DNA of 64,000 bases from UBA5336 sp038526245 (GCA_038526245.1 JBCBGZ010000001.1:62001-126000); one strand, 5' to 3'; shown: positions 1 to 9,121, numbered from the stretch's first letter. Notes: generated by a model not told the origin, from the letters alone. Made by a program: numbers and translations.

Positions 1-1
1 T

Positions 2-136
2 CTTTCAGAGCTCACGCATCTGATCGGGTTGAATGAAACGAAAGCTCAGGAAGAGGCGCCAGCCAGCCTGGGTACATTCCCCGAACTTCGGCCAGAGGCA
101 GTGCCTGTCCGCGCCGTTCGTCAGGTTGGAGAATAG
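2..136 (+). CDS. C-terminal end of an unidentified protein (partial)
   Basis: An open frame runs from the left edge to a TAG at 134-136 and encodes about 44 residues (begins LSELTHLIGLNET, ends RAVRQVGE). The stop lies one base before the end of the convergent hydrolase gene, which fits the end of a real gene. The tail is Pro/Glu-rich, like a disordered C-terminus. I do not recognise the family, and it could be a chance frame because only the last residues are visible. Confidence 0.35.
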   Translation, partial: LSELTHLIGLNETKAQEEAPASLGTFPELRPEAVPVRAVRQVGE

Positions 137-137
137 C

Positions 138-815
138 CTAGTCGTTTTCAGCTTCTAAACGCAGTTTTTCCTCTGCGTCCGCGAGACGCTTGTCCAGGTA
201 GTTGCTCAGGCGATCCATCAAGACGTCTTCTTTGGACTGGAAAAAGTGGTCTGCCCCTTCCACCACATCGCGGTCGATCACTTCGCCTTTCTGAACACGT
301 ACCTTCTGGAGCGCGCGTTCTACATCTTGCGGCGTTGCGATCGCATCATTGTCCCCGATAATGATCAGTCCGGAAGCGGGGCAGGGCGCCAGGAATGAGA
401 GATCGTAGTGGTTTGCCGGCGGTGAGACAGCGAAGAAACCGTCAATTTCAGGCCGACGCATGAGGAGTTGGAGCGTAATCCAGGCGCCGAAGCTATAGCC
501 GGCGCACCAGACATAGCGTGGGCTCTCGGTCATGTTTTCGAGGTAGTCGAGAATGAATGCTGCGTCTTCCAGTTCGCCAACGCCATGGTCATAGACGCCC
601 TGGGTGCGTCCGACGCCGCGGGAATTGTAGCGCAATACGCCAAAGCCACGCTCTTCGAACATCTGGTACATGCGAATGGTAATCGGGTCCTGCATCGTGC
701 CACCGGCCTTTGGGTGGGGGTGCAGGATCAGCGCGATCGGGGCGCCTTCGTGGGGCGGCTCGGTGTAGCGCGCTTCGATACGGCCCGAGGGGCCGGGAAT
801 GATCATTTCAGCCAT
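138..815 (-). CDS. Alpha/beta hydrolase (COG2945-type)
   Basis: A 225-residue single-domain cytoplasmic hydrolase. It shows the usual family landmarks: an HPHP motif after the first strands (about residues 32-35), the nucleophile elbow GYSFGAW with the candidate nucleophile Ser108, an acidic residue in GDNDAI (about 155-157) and a late His in EGADHFF (His190). Together these form a plausible Ser-Asp-His triad. The length matches the small COG2945 hydrolases. The substrate is unknown; esterase or acyl hydrolase activity is a family-level inference. The gene is convergent with the fragment on its left and divergent from the TMEM175-like gene. The C-terminal about 25 residues are charged and probably helical or disordered. 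Confidence 0.85.
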   Translation of the reverse strand: MAEMIIPGPSGRIEARYTEPPHEGAPIALILHPHPKAGGTMQDPITIRMYQMFEERGFGVLRYNSRGVGRTQGVYDHGVGELEDAAFILDYLENMTESPRYVWCAGYSFGAWITLQLLMRRPEIDGFFAVSPPANHYDLSFLAPCPASGLIIIGDNDAIATPQDVERALQKVRVQKGEVIDRDVVEGADHFFQSKEDVLMDRLSNYLDKRLADAEEKLRLEAEND

Positions 816-945
816 GGCAGGGCCTCGTCTTTGGGCAGTGGCATTGGAAGGGCGCTGGCATAGTCGAAACAGGCCGCAAAATGCAAGCTTTGTCTCACAC
901 AGCGAAAACGATAGCGTGGGTAAGGAGCGAGGAATCGGGGAAGCT

Positions 946-1671
946 ATGCTAAGGCAATCGGTTCAAAACCATCTTGACCATGATCCCCATTTCCTCTGGC
1001 GCGGGCAGTCGGTCACACGGCTGGAAAACCTGTCCGACATCGTATTCGCGCTAGCCTTAGGAATGCTGGTGTCCTCTGCGTCCCCGCCACAAACTTTCTT
1101 TGACCTGCAGAGATTTCTCTTCTCAATCATTCCAGTGACGGCAGGCTTCGCCTTGCTACTGATGATCTGGAACAGCCATTTCGTTTTCTTTCGCCGTTTC
1201 GGCTTGGCAGACGGCAAGATCGTGTTTCTGAATTCCTGCTTGCTCTTCGTAGTTCTCTACATTGCGTACCCGCTGAGGTTTGCGTTCGACAGTTTCTTCG
1301 GCTTTGTCCTGATGATGGCCGGGGACACGACCTATGTGGATGCCATGCGGGTCGGCTATTCGGACTCTGGCGTAATTATGGGATATTTTTCAGCGGGATA
1401 TGCCGTTTTCAATGCCCTGCTCTGCGCAATGTACGCCCATGCCCTGTCGAAGGCCGCTGGTCTTGATCTGTCGGAGACTGAAAGGGTTTTGACCAAGCGA
1501 AGCACCTATATTTTTGGCTTTGCGAGCTTCGTGTCCATTGTGATTGGGTTTTTGGCGTGGCTGACACCGCTGAACGGTTTCGCCGGGTTCTTTTACGGTA
1601 TGATCGGCATTGGCGCTTGGGTGATGTCCAAGTTCATCAAACTGCCTGAGGCCGTTCCATCGCCATCTTAG
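946..1671 (+). CDS. TMEM175/DUF1211-like integral membrane protein
   Basis: About 241 residues with roughly six hydrophobic segments. Near the N-terminus the first helix carries RLENLSDIVFALALGML, which resembles the R-x-x-x-F-S-D-x-V-F-A signature of TMEM175 potassium-channel-like proteins, with Leu in place of the usual Phe. Bacterial members have one six-TM repeat per chain and can form K+ channels; whether this one conducts is an inference. I start at the ATG at 946, behind AAGGAGCGAGGAATCGGGG, because the extension to 799 overlaps the divergent hydrolase and is not hydrophobic. It lies 36 bp upstream of the cysteine desulfurase gene and may be transcribed into it. Confidence 0.7.
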   Translation: MLRQSVQNHLDHDPHFLWRGQSVTRLENLSDIVFALALGMLVSSASPPQTFFDLQRFLFSIIPVTAGFALLLMIWNSHFVFFRRFGLADGKIVFLNSCLLFVVLYIAYPLRFAFDSFFGFVLMMAGDTTYVDAMRVGYSDSGVIMGYFSAGYAVFNALLCAMYAHALSKAAGLDLSETERVLTKRSTYIFGFASFVSIVIGFLAWLTPLNGFAGFFYGMIGIGAWVMSKFIKLPEAVPSPS

Positions 1672-1707
1672 CAGGCCGCGCTTTCGAAAACGGGAAAGTC
1701 GCCTTAA

Positions 1708-2859
1708 ATGCTACCCATGATTTACGCCGACTACAACGCAACAGCGCCGCTTCGGCCGGAAGCGCGGGCGGCCATGCTGGAGGCCTTTGATCTGGGCGCC
1801 AATCCTTCCAGCGTCCACGGGCCCGGACGCGCCGCCCGGAAAACCGTTGAGCGCGCGCGCACCCAGATTGGCGGCGCGATCGGCGCGCGGGGCGAGGACC
1901 TCGTCTTCACCAGCGGCGGTACAGAAGCCAATGCCCTGGCGCTGCACGGCGCGGTGGCAGCGCTTGAGGGAAAGGTCACGCTCATTGTTTCTGCGATAGA
2001 GCATGAAGCGGTAAGCCAGAATGCCGGATTTGCCGGTGTGCCGTTGGAAACAGCTTACGTTCTTCCCAACGGCCAGATCGATCTGGAGCATCTGCGCAAC
2101 CAGATGGCGGCCTGGGATTCCAATACAAAGGGGACACCCCTTCTCGCGCTCATGCTGGCAAACAATGAAACCGGCGTGATCCAGCCTGTTGCGGAGGCGG
2201 CTGCCATTATAAGAGACGCCGGCGGGCTGACCCATTGCGATGCGGTTCAGGCGCTTGGCAAAATCTCCGTAAGCACCACACTGCTCGGGGTCGATTACCT
2301 CGCTTTGTCGGCCCACAAGGTGGGCGGTCCCCAGGGCGTGGGTGCCTTGTGGCACCGGCCGGGCGCGCCCCTAAAACCCGTTCAGGTCGGCGGTGGCCAG
2401 GAACGCAGCTTGCGTTCGGGAACGGAAAATGTCGCCGGGATTGCAGGATTTGGTGCTGCGGCTGAGGCCGGCGTTCGCGATCTGACGCTTTATCAGGCAC
2501 TTTCGGCCCAGCGTGACGCCATGGAGGCACGCCTCGTCGCGGATGCGGGGATCACTGTCATGGGCGAGGGGGCCCCACGCCTGGCGGGCACATCCTGCTT
2601 TGCGATCGAGGGTTTTCGTTCGGAGACCCAGGTCGTGGCCATGGATCTGGCGGGGGTCGCGGTGTCTGCAGGCGCGGCGTGTAGCTCCGGCAAAGTGCGC
2701 CGATCACTTGTGCTCAGCGCCATGGGCCAGTCTGACGCCCTTGCGGAATGCGCAATCCGCACCAGCTTTGGCTGGAACACTCAACCCGGCGATTTTGATG
2801 CAGTCGCCAGCGCCTGGCTGAAAGCGGCGCGGCGAACCGTACTCAAGGAGATGACATGA
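1708..2859 (+). CDS. Cysteine desulfurase, NifS/IscS-like (class I)
   Basis: A 383-residue PLP enzyme that takes sulfur from cysteine for Fe-S cluster assembly. It begins IYADYNATAPL, the class I N-terminal pattern. The PLP Schiff-base lysine lies in LSAHKVGGPQG (Lys204) and the persulfide cysteine in SAGAACSSGK (Cys325), followed by the flexible loop. The start may be ATG 1708 or the in-frame ATG 1717. The stop overlaps the sufB start (ATGA), so the two are translationally coupled. A class I desulfurase heading a SUF operon that also carries sufS is common in Alphaproteobacteria. The symbol is left blank because sufS, iscS and csd naming differs between genomes. Confidence 0.9.
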   Translation: MLPMIYADYNATAPLRPEARAAMLEAFDLGANPSSVHGPGRAARKTVERARTQIGGAIGARGEDLVFTSGGTEANALALHGAVAALEGKVTLIVSAIEHEAVSQNAGFAGVPLETAYVLPNGQIDLEHLRNQMAAWDSNTKGTPLLALMLANNETGVIQPVAEAAAIIRDAGGLTHCDAVQALGKISVSTTLLGVDYLALSAHKVGGPQGVGALWHRPGAPLKPVQVGGGQERSLRSGTENVAGIAGFGAAAEAGVRDLTLYQALSAQRDAMEARLVADAGITVMGEGAPRLAGTSCFAIEGFRSETQVVAMDLAGVAVSAGAACSSGKVRRSLVLSAMGQSDALAECAIRTSFGWNTQPGDFDAVASAWLKAARRTVLKEMT

Positions 2860-4424
2860 CCGATTGTTGTGGAATGGAAGAACCTCACGAGCACGGCGCC
2901 GATGGCGAAGTGATCGTGAAAGACGGTATCGACGAGGCCACGGTCGCCGCAGCCAAAGCGCTTGAGTCCGAGAATTATTCAGCGGGCTTCTCTACGGACA
3001 TTGAGATGGACCTGGCGCCCATCGGTCTGAATGAGGACATCGTCCGCCTTATCTCCGAGAAGAAGGGCGAGCCGGAATGGCTGCTGGATTGGCGCTTGAA
3101 GGCCTATAAGCGCTGGCTGACCATGGAAGAGCCGCGCTGGGCGATGCTGCGCTATCCGAAAATCGACTATCAAGCCTATCACTACTACGCCGCCCCAAAG
3201 GCGGGCGCGAAGTACGACTCCATTGATGACGTGCCCGAGGAAATTCTCGAGACCTACAAGAAACTCGGTATCCCATTGCGAGAGGCAGAAGTCCTGCTCG
3301 GTGTGGCGGGCGCAGCTGAAACCGCTGCGGAAGCGCGTGAAAAGCCCCGCGTGGCCGTCGATGCAGTATTCGACAGTGTTTCGGTCGCCACGACGTTTCG
3401 CGAAGAGCTCGCCAAAGCAGGCGTCATTTTCATGTCCATCAGCGAAGCGGTGCATGAGCATCCCGAACTGGTGAAGAAGTATCTCGGCTCGGTCATCCCG
3501 ATCACGGACAATTATTTCGCCACGCTCAACGCGGCGGTCTTCTCCGATGGCACGTTCGTCTACATCCCGCCGGGCGTGCGCTGCCCGATGGAACTGTCGA
3601 CCTATTTTCGTATGAATGCCGAGAATACGGGCCAGTTCGAGCGCACACTTATCGTTGCCGACAAGGGCAGCTATGTGTCCTATCTTGAGGGCTGCACGGC
3701 GCCCATGCGCGATGAGAACCAGCTTCATGCGGCCTGCGTCGAGTTGGTTGCGCTGGAAGACGCCGAGATCAAATACTCTACGGTGCAGAACTGGTGGCCT
3801 GGCGATGAAGACGGCAAGGGCGGCATCTATAATTTCGTGACCAAGCGCGGCGACTGCCGCGGCGCGCGCTCCAAGATCTCCTGGACCCAGGTCGAAACCG
3901 GCTCAGCGATCACGTGGAAATACCCGTCATGTGTGTTGCGCGGCGACGACAGCGTCGGCGAGTTCTACTCCATCGCTGTCACCAATGGCCGCCAGCAGGC
4001 CGATACCGGCACCAAGATGATCCATCTGGGAAAAGGCACGCGCTCACGGATCATTTCCAAGGGTATCAGCGCGGGGCGAAGCGACAACACCTATCGCGGC
4101 CTCGTCTCGATCAACAAAAAAGCCGAAAAGGCGCGAAACTTTACGCAATGCGACAGCCTTCTCATCGGTCAGTCCTGCGGGGCACACACTGTGCCCTATG
4201 TGGAAAACCGCCGCGCTGACGCGCAGCTCGAACATGAGGCGACCACGACCAAACTGTCTGACGACCAGCTCTTTTACGCCCGCCAGCGCGGCATTGGCGA
4301 GGAGGAAGCGGTCGCCCTGCTCGTCAACGGCTTTGTGCGTGACGTCCTCCAGCACCTGCCCATGGAGTTCGCCGTGGAAGCCCAAAGCCTCTTGAAGGTG
4401 AGCCTGGAGGGCAGTGTTGGGTAA
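2856..4424 (+). CDS. sufB: Fe-S cluster assembly scaffold SufB
   Basis: A 522-residue scaffold subunit of the SufBC2D complex, on which Fe-S clusters are built in the cytoplasm. It shows the typical SufB core: an N-terminal region with the WLLDWRLKAYKRWL helix, then the beta-helix with VYIPPGVRCPMELSTYFRMN and SKGISAGRSDNTYRG. The C-terminal helical domain contains CDSLLIGQSCGAHTVPYVE and DDQLFYARQRGIGEEEA. The conserved Cys in the CDSLLIG segment is retained; such cysteines receive sulfur in characterised SufB. Start and stop are clear. It is coupled to the upstream desulfurase by a 4-nt overlap and separated from sufC by a small exported-protein gene. Confidence 0.97.
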   Translation: MTDCCGMEEPHEHGADGEVIVKDGIDEATVAAAKALESENYSAGFSTDIEMDLAPIGLNEDIVRLISEKKGEPEWLLDWRLKAYKRWLTMEEPRWAMLRYPKIDYQAYHYYAAPKAGAKYDSIDDVPEEILETYKKLGIPLREAEVLLGVAGAAETAAEAREKPRVAVDAVFDSVSVATTFREELAKAGVIFMSISEAVHEHPELVKKYLGSVIPITDNYFATLNAAVFSDGTFVYIPPGVRCPMELSTYFRMNAENTGQFERTLIVADKGSYVSYLEGCTAPMRDENQLHAACVELVALEDAEIKYSTVQNWWPGDEDGKGGIYNFVTKRGDCRGARSKISWTQVETGSAITWKYPSCVLRGDDSVGEFYSIAVTNGRQQADTGTKMIHLGKGTRSRIISKGISAGRSDNTYRGLVSINKKAEKARNFTQCDSLLIGQSCGAHTVPYVENRRADAQLEHEATTTKLSDDQLFYARQRGIGEEEAVALLVNGFVRDVLQHLPMEFAVEAQSLLKVSLEGSVG

Positions 4425-4575
4425 CGACTATCCACGCTTCAGCCGATCACGGATGGCGCGCGGGTTTCCGCTCAATTCAAATTCTTAAGCCGGCATCCGA
4501 AATTGCTCCGCCAAATGCGGCAAAGTCTTCCGACATTGCAGCTAAACTACCCTAAGCCTTATGGGGAGAAGCGCG

Positions 4576-5031
4576 ATGAAGTGGATATTTGGCGGCGTGA
4601 GCCTTCTGGTGTTTTTCGTGGTGGGGGCTCAGCTCGGCGGAGACCTTTCGGCTGATACCAAGTTCGCCTACAGCGAAGCGACACGCGAAGAACAACAAGC
4701 CTGGCTCGACACTCAAAAGTCCAGAATTGAGCGCGATTTCTCTCGCCAATATGTGTCCACCGGTGTTTCGAACCCAAATTTGAAGCTGAAAGACGTCGCA
4801 GCATCAGCAGGGCGCCGGGAAATCGCGATCGTCCTGGAAATCCCGAATACGGCGCAGACCGCGACCCCTCCGAATTTTCGCCAGCAAGTCATTGAGCAAC
4901 TTTGCCAGCCCTACCGGCGTAGCGCCCTGATGGAAAATGATATCCGGCTAACCATGCGAGTTGTGCGTCGGAACGGCTCGCCCGTTACTAATCAGACGGT
5001 CCGCGCCGCAGACTGTCAGGCTGCTGTCTAG
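4576..5031 (+). CDS. Small exported or membrane-anchored protein inside the suf operon
   Basis: About 151 residues. The N-terminus MKWIFGGVSLLVFFVVGAQ is a signal peptide or single TM anchor, so the rest should be periplasmic. The body is charged, then carries a beta-like segment (EIAIVLEIPNT) and two cysteines (in QLCQPYRR and RAADCQAAV) that could form a disulfide. I choose ATG 4576 over 4561 because GGGGAGAAG sits at normal RBS distance before it. I do not recognise a family. It lies between sufB and sufC on the same strand, with about 150 and 130 bp of spacing. An insertion here is unusual for suf and need not imply a role in Fe-S assembly. Confidence 0.65.
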   Translation: MKWIFGGVSLLVFFVVGAQLGGDLSADTKFAYSEATREEQQAWLDTQKSRIERDFSRQYVSTGVSNPNLKLKDVAASAGRREIAIVLEIPNTAQTATPPNFRQQVIEQLCQPYRRSALMENDIRLTMRVVRRNGSPVTNQTVRAADCQAAV

Positions 5032-5163
5032 CAAATGCACAGGCATTCTGTGGGTGACTCACGTAAGCTGGAGAAACGCGCTTTGCAGCTGTTTCGCGCG
5101 AATGGCTGAGCGCAATTTCGCGATCGACAAATTGCGCTTTGAATTAAGCTCGCAAAAGGCCAT

Positions 5164-5934
5164 ATGCGCCTCATGCTAAAGCTTGATCAACTCACCGCCA
5201 CGGTTGGCGAGGACGAAGACGCGAAGACCATCATCAAGGGTCTGTCGCTTGAGGTGCCCGCGGGCGAAGTGCACGCCATTATGGGGCCGAACGGGGCGGG
5301 GAAGTCGACCCTGTCCTATGTGCTCACCGGGCGGGATGGATACGAGGTCACCGGCGGGTCTGCTACGCTGGACGGAGATGACCTTCTGGACATGGACCCG
5401 GAAGCGCGCGCAGCGAAGGGCCTGTTCCTGTCGTTCCAATACCCCGTCGAGATCCCCGGTGTTCCCGTGATGACCTTCGTGCGCACCGCCATGAATGCTC
5501 AGCGGGCGGCCCGTGGTGAGGACGAAATTTCCGCACCGGACTTTATCAAACTGAGCCGCGAGATTGGCGCCAAGCTCAATCTCACCGCAGACATGCTCAA
5601 GCGCCCGCTGAATGTCGGCTTTTCCGGCGGCGAGAAGAAACGCCTGGAAATCTTCCAGATGATGATGATGGAGCCGCGTTTCGCCATCCTCGATGAGACC
5701 GACAGCGGTCTCGACATCGACGCGCTGAAGACGGTCGCCGACGGCGTCAACGCCCTGCGCAGCGCCGAGCGCGGCATGCTGGTTATCACCCACTACCAGC
5801 GCCTGCTCGACCATATCAAACCGGACAAGGTGCACGTGCTGGCCGGTGGCAAGATCATCACGACCGGCGGCCCAGAGCTGGCTCTGCGCCTTGAAAAAGA
5901 AGGCTATGATGGCGTCCTTGGAGAGGCGGCCTGA
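5164..5934 (+). CDS. sufC: Fe-S assembly ATPase SufC
   Basis: A 256-residue ABC-type ATPase of the SufBC2D complex. Walker A is GPNGAGKST, the ABC signature is FSGGEKKRLEI, Walker B is FAILDETDSGLD, and the switch histidine is in LVITHYQRLL. The glutamate in DETDSGLD is the SufC-typical form. ATP hydrolysis drives rearrangement of SufB-SufD during cluster assembly; this is family knowledge. Start ATG 5164 follows AAAAGGCCAT; an in-frame ATG at 5173 is possible. The stop TGA shares its last base with the sufD ATG, so the two are coupled. Confidence 0.97.
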   Translation: MRLMLKLDQLTATVGEDEDAKTIIKGLSLEVPAGEVHAIMGPNGAGKSTLSYVLTGRDGYEVTGGSATLDGDDLLDMDPEARAAKGLFLSFQYPVEIPGVPVMTFVRTAMNAQRAARGEDEISAPDFIKLSREIGAKLNLTADMLKRPLNVGFSGGEKKRLEIFQMMMMEPRFAILDETDSGLDIDALKTVADGVNALRSAERGMLVITHYQRLLDHIKPDKVHVLAGGKIITTGGPELALRLEKEGYDGVLGEAA

Positions 5935-7175
5935 TGAATATCCAAGCGCTGCGGGATGCGATCCCGAACGCCAATCCGGCCGAGCTGGAACTGATCGCCC
6001 GTTATGCCATGTTGCCGGAAGACCCGCGCCGCGAGCGCAGTTTTTCCGCGTTCAGTGAAACGGGCCTGCCCCATCGCCGGTTGGAGGCCTGGAAGTGGAC
6101 CGACTTCAAGGCCGGACTGCCGGCGCTTGAGGGCAGCAAGGCCAAGGCAGCTGCAGATCCGTTCGCCGAGATCGAGGCATGCCGCATCCATGTGGCTTCA
6201 GGCGCGGTGACACCGCCCGCAGCCTGGCCAAAAGGTCTCAACGTGTTTGAAAAGACGGATGCCCAGGCCTTTGGCGCGGCGGAAGACATGCCCCTGGGGG
6301 CGCTCACGGCGGCCTTGTCAGGCCAGAAGGGCGGTATCGATGCGCTGCTCATTGAGGTGACAGATACCGTCGAGACCCCGCTTCACTTCGTGTTCGCATC
6401 TGATGGCGCTGAAGCGAGTTTTGCGCGCGTGACTGTACTAGTGAGGCCTGGCGCGTCCGCCCACTTCATCGAGAGTCATCTCGGCGGCGCGGGTTTTTCA
6501 TCCCACCTGATCGACATCGGGTTGCAGGCGGGCGGACGCGTCACGCGGACTGTCTTCCAGGCAGGACATACATCTGAAGTCCAGGCCGTCACGGCGGATA
6601 TTCACCTTCACGAAGGTGCAAGCTACGAACAGACGACCCTGGCTTTCGGCGCCAGGGTTTGCCGACTTGAAACCCGGCTGACACACCGCGAAACCGGCGC
6701 GAACGCTACGCTCAACGCCGCGTATCTGGCGGGCGATGGCCAGCATGTGGATATCACCACCCATGTTCGCCACGGCGCTGAGGCCTGCACGACCAAACAG
6801 GTGACCAAGGGCGCCGTTGTTGATGGCGGAACGGGCGTGTTCCAGGGCAAGTTCATGGTCCCGCGCGCGGTTGGGCAAAAGACCGACGCTGACATGCAAC
6901 ACCATGCGTTGTTGTTGGAGGATGGCGCGGTCGTGAACGCCAAGCCGGAGCTGGAAATCTATGCCGATGATGTCGAATGCGCCCACGGCAATACGTGCGG
7001 CGCGCTGGACGGTGACCAACTCTTCTACATGCGCCAGCGCGGCATCCCGGAACCCCAGGCCCGCGCCCTGCTGACGGAGGCCTTTATCGCGGAAGCCTTG
7101 TCAGAGACGCCGGAGTCCTTGCGGAGCGTTCTTGAAGGCAAAGCAAGAGGCTGGCTCGATACTGCTTTTGGTTAG
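5934..7175 (+). CDS. sufD: Fe-S assembly protein SufD
   Basis: A 413-residue SufB paralogue that completes SufBC2D. The N-terminal helical region has PHRRLEAWKWTDFKAGL. The beta-helix core and C-terminal region include VVNAKPELEIYADDVECAHG and DGDQLFYMRQRGIPEPQAR, the SufD form of the motif also present in SufB. The conserved Cys/His pair DVECAHGNTCG is present. The start overlaps the sufC stop by one base. Transcription of this block probably ends at or after the hairpin that follows, with the opposite-strand DM13 gene separating it from sufS. Confidence 0.96.
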   Translation: MNIQALRDAIPNANPAELELIARYAMLPEDPRRERSFSAFSETGLPHRRLEAWKWTDFKAGLPALEGSKAKAAADPFAEIEACRIHVASGAVTPPAAWPKGLNVFEKTDAQAFGAAEDMPLGALTAALSGQKGGIDALLIEVTDTVETPLHFVFASDGAEASFARVTVLVRPGASAHFIESHLGGAGFSSHLIDIGLQAGGRVTRTVFQAGHTSEVQAVTADIHLHEGASYEQTTLAFGARVCRLETRLTHRETGANATLNAAYLAGDGQHVDITTHVRHGAEACTTKQVTKGAVVDGGTGVFQGKFMVPRAVGQKTDADMQHHALLLEDGAVVNAKPELEIYADDVECAHGNTCGALDGDQLFYMRQRGIPEPQARALLTEAFIAEALSETPESLRSVLEGKARGWLDTAFG

Positions 7176-7184
7176 TTAAGGGGG

Positions 7185-7218
7185 GCGACGCTCCCGGGGG
7201 GACGAAGGGAGCGCCGCC
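7185..7218. terminator. Hairpin between convergent sufD and DM13 genes
   Basis: GGCGACGCTCCC at 7185-7196 pairs with GGGAGCGCCGCC at 7207-7218, with one mismatch and a 10-nt loop. It lies in the short gap between two convergent genes, so it could terminate either strand. There is no strong T tract, so its efficiency is uncertain. Confidence 0.45.
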
Positions 7219-7267
7219 GATCGGCAGCTGAGGAGGGCTCAGCCACCGATATTGAAGCTGGGTTCGC

Positions 7268-7708
7268 TTACAGGTCGCTGCCGCCCCAGAGCACGGCGAA
7301 CTCTTCACAATGGACGAGGACGCTCTGGAAGTCGGCAAGGTTTACGCTGGCCGGGATCTCATATTCCTGGCCGCCACGGGTGGCCTGCAACTTACCGATA
7401 TTGATGGAACCGGCCGTGGCCGTGTTGCCTGTCACGTCGTCATAGGCGGTCGGCGACAGGAAGATTTTCAGGTCTGGGCCACGGGCTGCGCGGAAGTCAT
7501 CGCTGAACACGATAAAGGTCTTTTCGCCGCGCTGAACGACTTCCCAGTCACCCTGCAGGCGCTTGGAGCGGCGTTCGAATTCCCCGGAAGCATTTGTGGT
7601 GGTCGCCGCGATCTGGATCGCGTCCTGGGCTGAAGCGGTGTTGGCAGTCGCTGTGATGCCGGTTGCGGCAACCGTGAGGGCGAGGGCGGTGAGCGTAGCT
7701 TTGATCAT
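7268..7708 (-). CDS. Exported DM13-domain protein
   Basis: About 146 residues. The N-terminus has a signal peptide (MIKATLTALALTVAATG, likely cleavage after TASA). The mature part is a DM13 domain: KRLQGDWEVVQ, DDFRAARGPDLKIFLSP and the C-terminal HCEEFAVLWGGSDL with the conserved Cys and Trp. DM13 domains are proposed extracellular redox or electron-transfer modules; the role here is unknown. I use ATG 7708, preceded by AAAGGCCAGACCC, because the longer frame to 7774 adds residues before a clear signal peptide. The gene is on the opposite strand inside the suf cluster, so it needs its own promoter in 7709-7889. Confidence 0.8.
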   Translation of the reverse strand: MIKATLTALALTVAATGITATANTASAQDAIQIAATTTNASGEFERRSKRLQGDWEVVQRGEKTFIVFSDDFRAARGPDLKIFLSPTAYDDVTGNTATAGSINIGKLQATRGGQEYEIPASVNLADFQSVLVHCEEFAVLWGGSDL

Positions 7709-7889
7709 GGGTCTGGCCTTTCGATTGGAAACTCGTTCTTGCTGAACGCTCAGCCTAGTTGGAGCAGGCCGCACGCACTTACCAATAACGTGTGTTCACG
7801 CACCGGTGCGCGACGTGTGAGTGTGCGCGATCAGGCGTGGTCGATGCGCCGCATCTCCCTTTTTGGCGATGCAAGCCTACATACTGCGC

Positions 7890-9113
7890 ATGACGAATCC
7901 GCTCGATCTCGATGCCATCCGCGCCCAGTTTCCAATCCTTGCGCGTGAGGTGCACGGCAAGCCGCTTGTCTATCTGGACAATGCCGCCAGCGCCCAAAAG
8001 CCCGAGGCCGTGATTGAGGCGATGGCGGGCCAAATGCGCACTGCCTATGCCAATGTGCACCGGGGGCTTCACACCCTGGCGAATGAAACGACCGAGGCCT
8101 TTGAGGCGGCGCGGGAGGATGTGCGCCGGTTCCTCAATGCGGGTTCCGTGGATGAGATCATCTTCACCAAGGGCGCCACAGAAGCCATCAATCTCGTGGC
8201 CCATGGCCTTGCCGCCGAGGTCCAGCCCGGCGACGAAATCGTCCTTTCGATCATGGAGCACCACTCCAACATCGTGCCGTGGCACTTCCTGCGAGAGCGA
8301 CATGGCGCGGTCCTGCGCTGGGTGGGCCTGACCGAGGATGGCGCTTTGGACATGGAAGCGCTTGCATCTGCCATAGGCCCAAAGACGCGCATGGTCGCGC
8401 TGACCCATATGTCCAACGTGCTCGGCACGGTGACGGATGCGCAGAAGATTATTGAACTCGCCCATGCCGCTGGGGCTGAAGTCTTGCTCGACGGTTGTCA
8501 GGCGGCAGTCCATGAGGATGTGGACGTGCAGGCTCTGGGCGTCGACTATTATGTCTTCTCCGGCCACAAACTCTATGGACCCACGGGCATCGGGGCGCTG
8601 TATGGAAAGGCAACGGCCCTGGATCGCCTGCGCCCTTACCAGGGCGGGGGGGAGATGATCGAAACGGTGGAGACCGACCGAATCACGTACAATCACGCGT
8701 CCCACAAATTCGAAGCCGGAACGCCGCCGATTCTCGAAGCCATCGCCCTCGGCGCAGCCATACGCTGGTTTGAGCAATTCGACCTTTCGGCGGTGAAAGC
8801 CCACGAGGACGCATTGTACCAGCGCGCACGTGAGGGCGTTGCCGGCGTCAACGGGTTGCGTATCCATGGGGAGGCCGAAGGCAAGGGGGCCGTTCTCAGT
8901 TTCAGCCTTGAGGGGGCACACCCCCACGATCTGGCTCAAATCATGGATCGCTATGGCGTAGCTGTCCGCGCGGGGCACCACTGTGCCCAGCCTTTGATGG
9001 GCCATTTGGGCGTGTCGGCCACGGCGCGCGCCAGTTTCGGCATCTACAATACGGAAGCTGAAGTGGATGCCTTCATAAAAGCACTCGAAAAAGCGCGCGG
9101 AATGCTGATATAG
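7890..9113 (+). CDS. sufS: Cysteine desulfurase SufS (class II)
   Basis: About 407 residues. N-terminal IRAQFPILAREVHG and LDNAASAQKP are the class II pattern. The PLP lysine is in FSGHKLYGPTG (Lys227) and the active-site Cys in RAGHHCAQPLM (Cys365). SufS supplies persulfide sulfur to SufBCD, usually through SufE or SufU, neither of which is in this window. Start candidates are ATG 7869 and 7890; I choose 7890 because it gives the usual SufS length and N-terminus, although no strong RBS is seen. sufT follows after 8 bp, so they are co-transcribed. This is a second desulfurase in the same cluster. Confidence 0.93.
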   Translation: MTNPLDLDAIRAQFPILAREVHGKPLVYLDNAASAQKPEAVIEAMAGQMRTAYANVHRGLHTLANETTEAFEAAREDVRRFLNAGSVDEIIFTKGATEAINLVAHGLAAEVQPGDEIVLSIMEHHSNIVPWHFLRERHGAVLRWVGLTEDGALDMEALASAIGPKTRMVALTHMSNVLGTVTDAQKIIELAHAAGAEVLLDGCQAAVHEDVDVQALGVDYYVFSGHKLYGPTGIGALYGKATALDRLRPYQGGGEMIETVETDRITYNHASHKFEAGTPPILEAIALGAAIRWFEQFDLSAVKAHEDALYQRAREGVAGVNGLRIHGEAEGKGAVLSFSLEGAHPHDLAQIMDRYGVAVRAGHHCAQPLMGHLGVSATARASFGIYNTEAEVDAFIKALEKARGMLI

Positions 9114-9121
9114 GGTTTCAC

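Noticed and set aside
7185..7218. A riboswitch upstream of the DM13 gene
   Set aside because: The hairpin lies downstream of both flanking genes, so it cannot act as a leader element.
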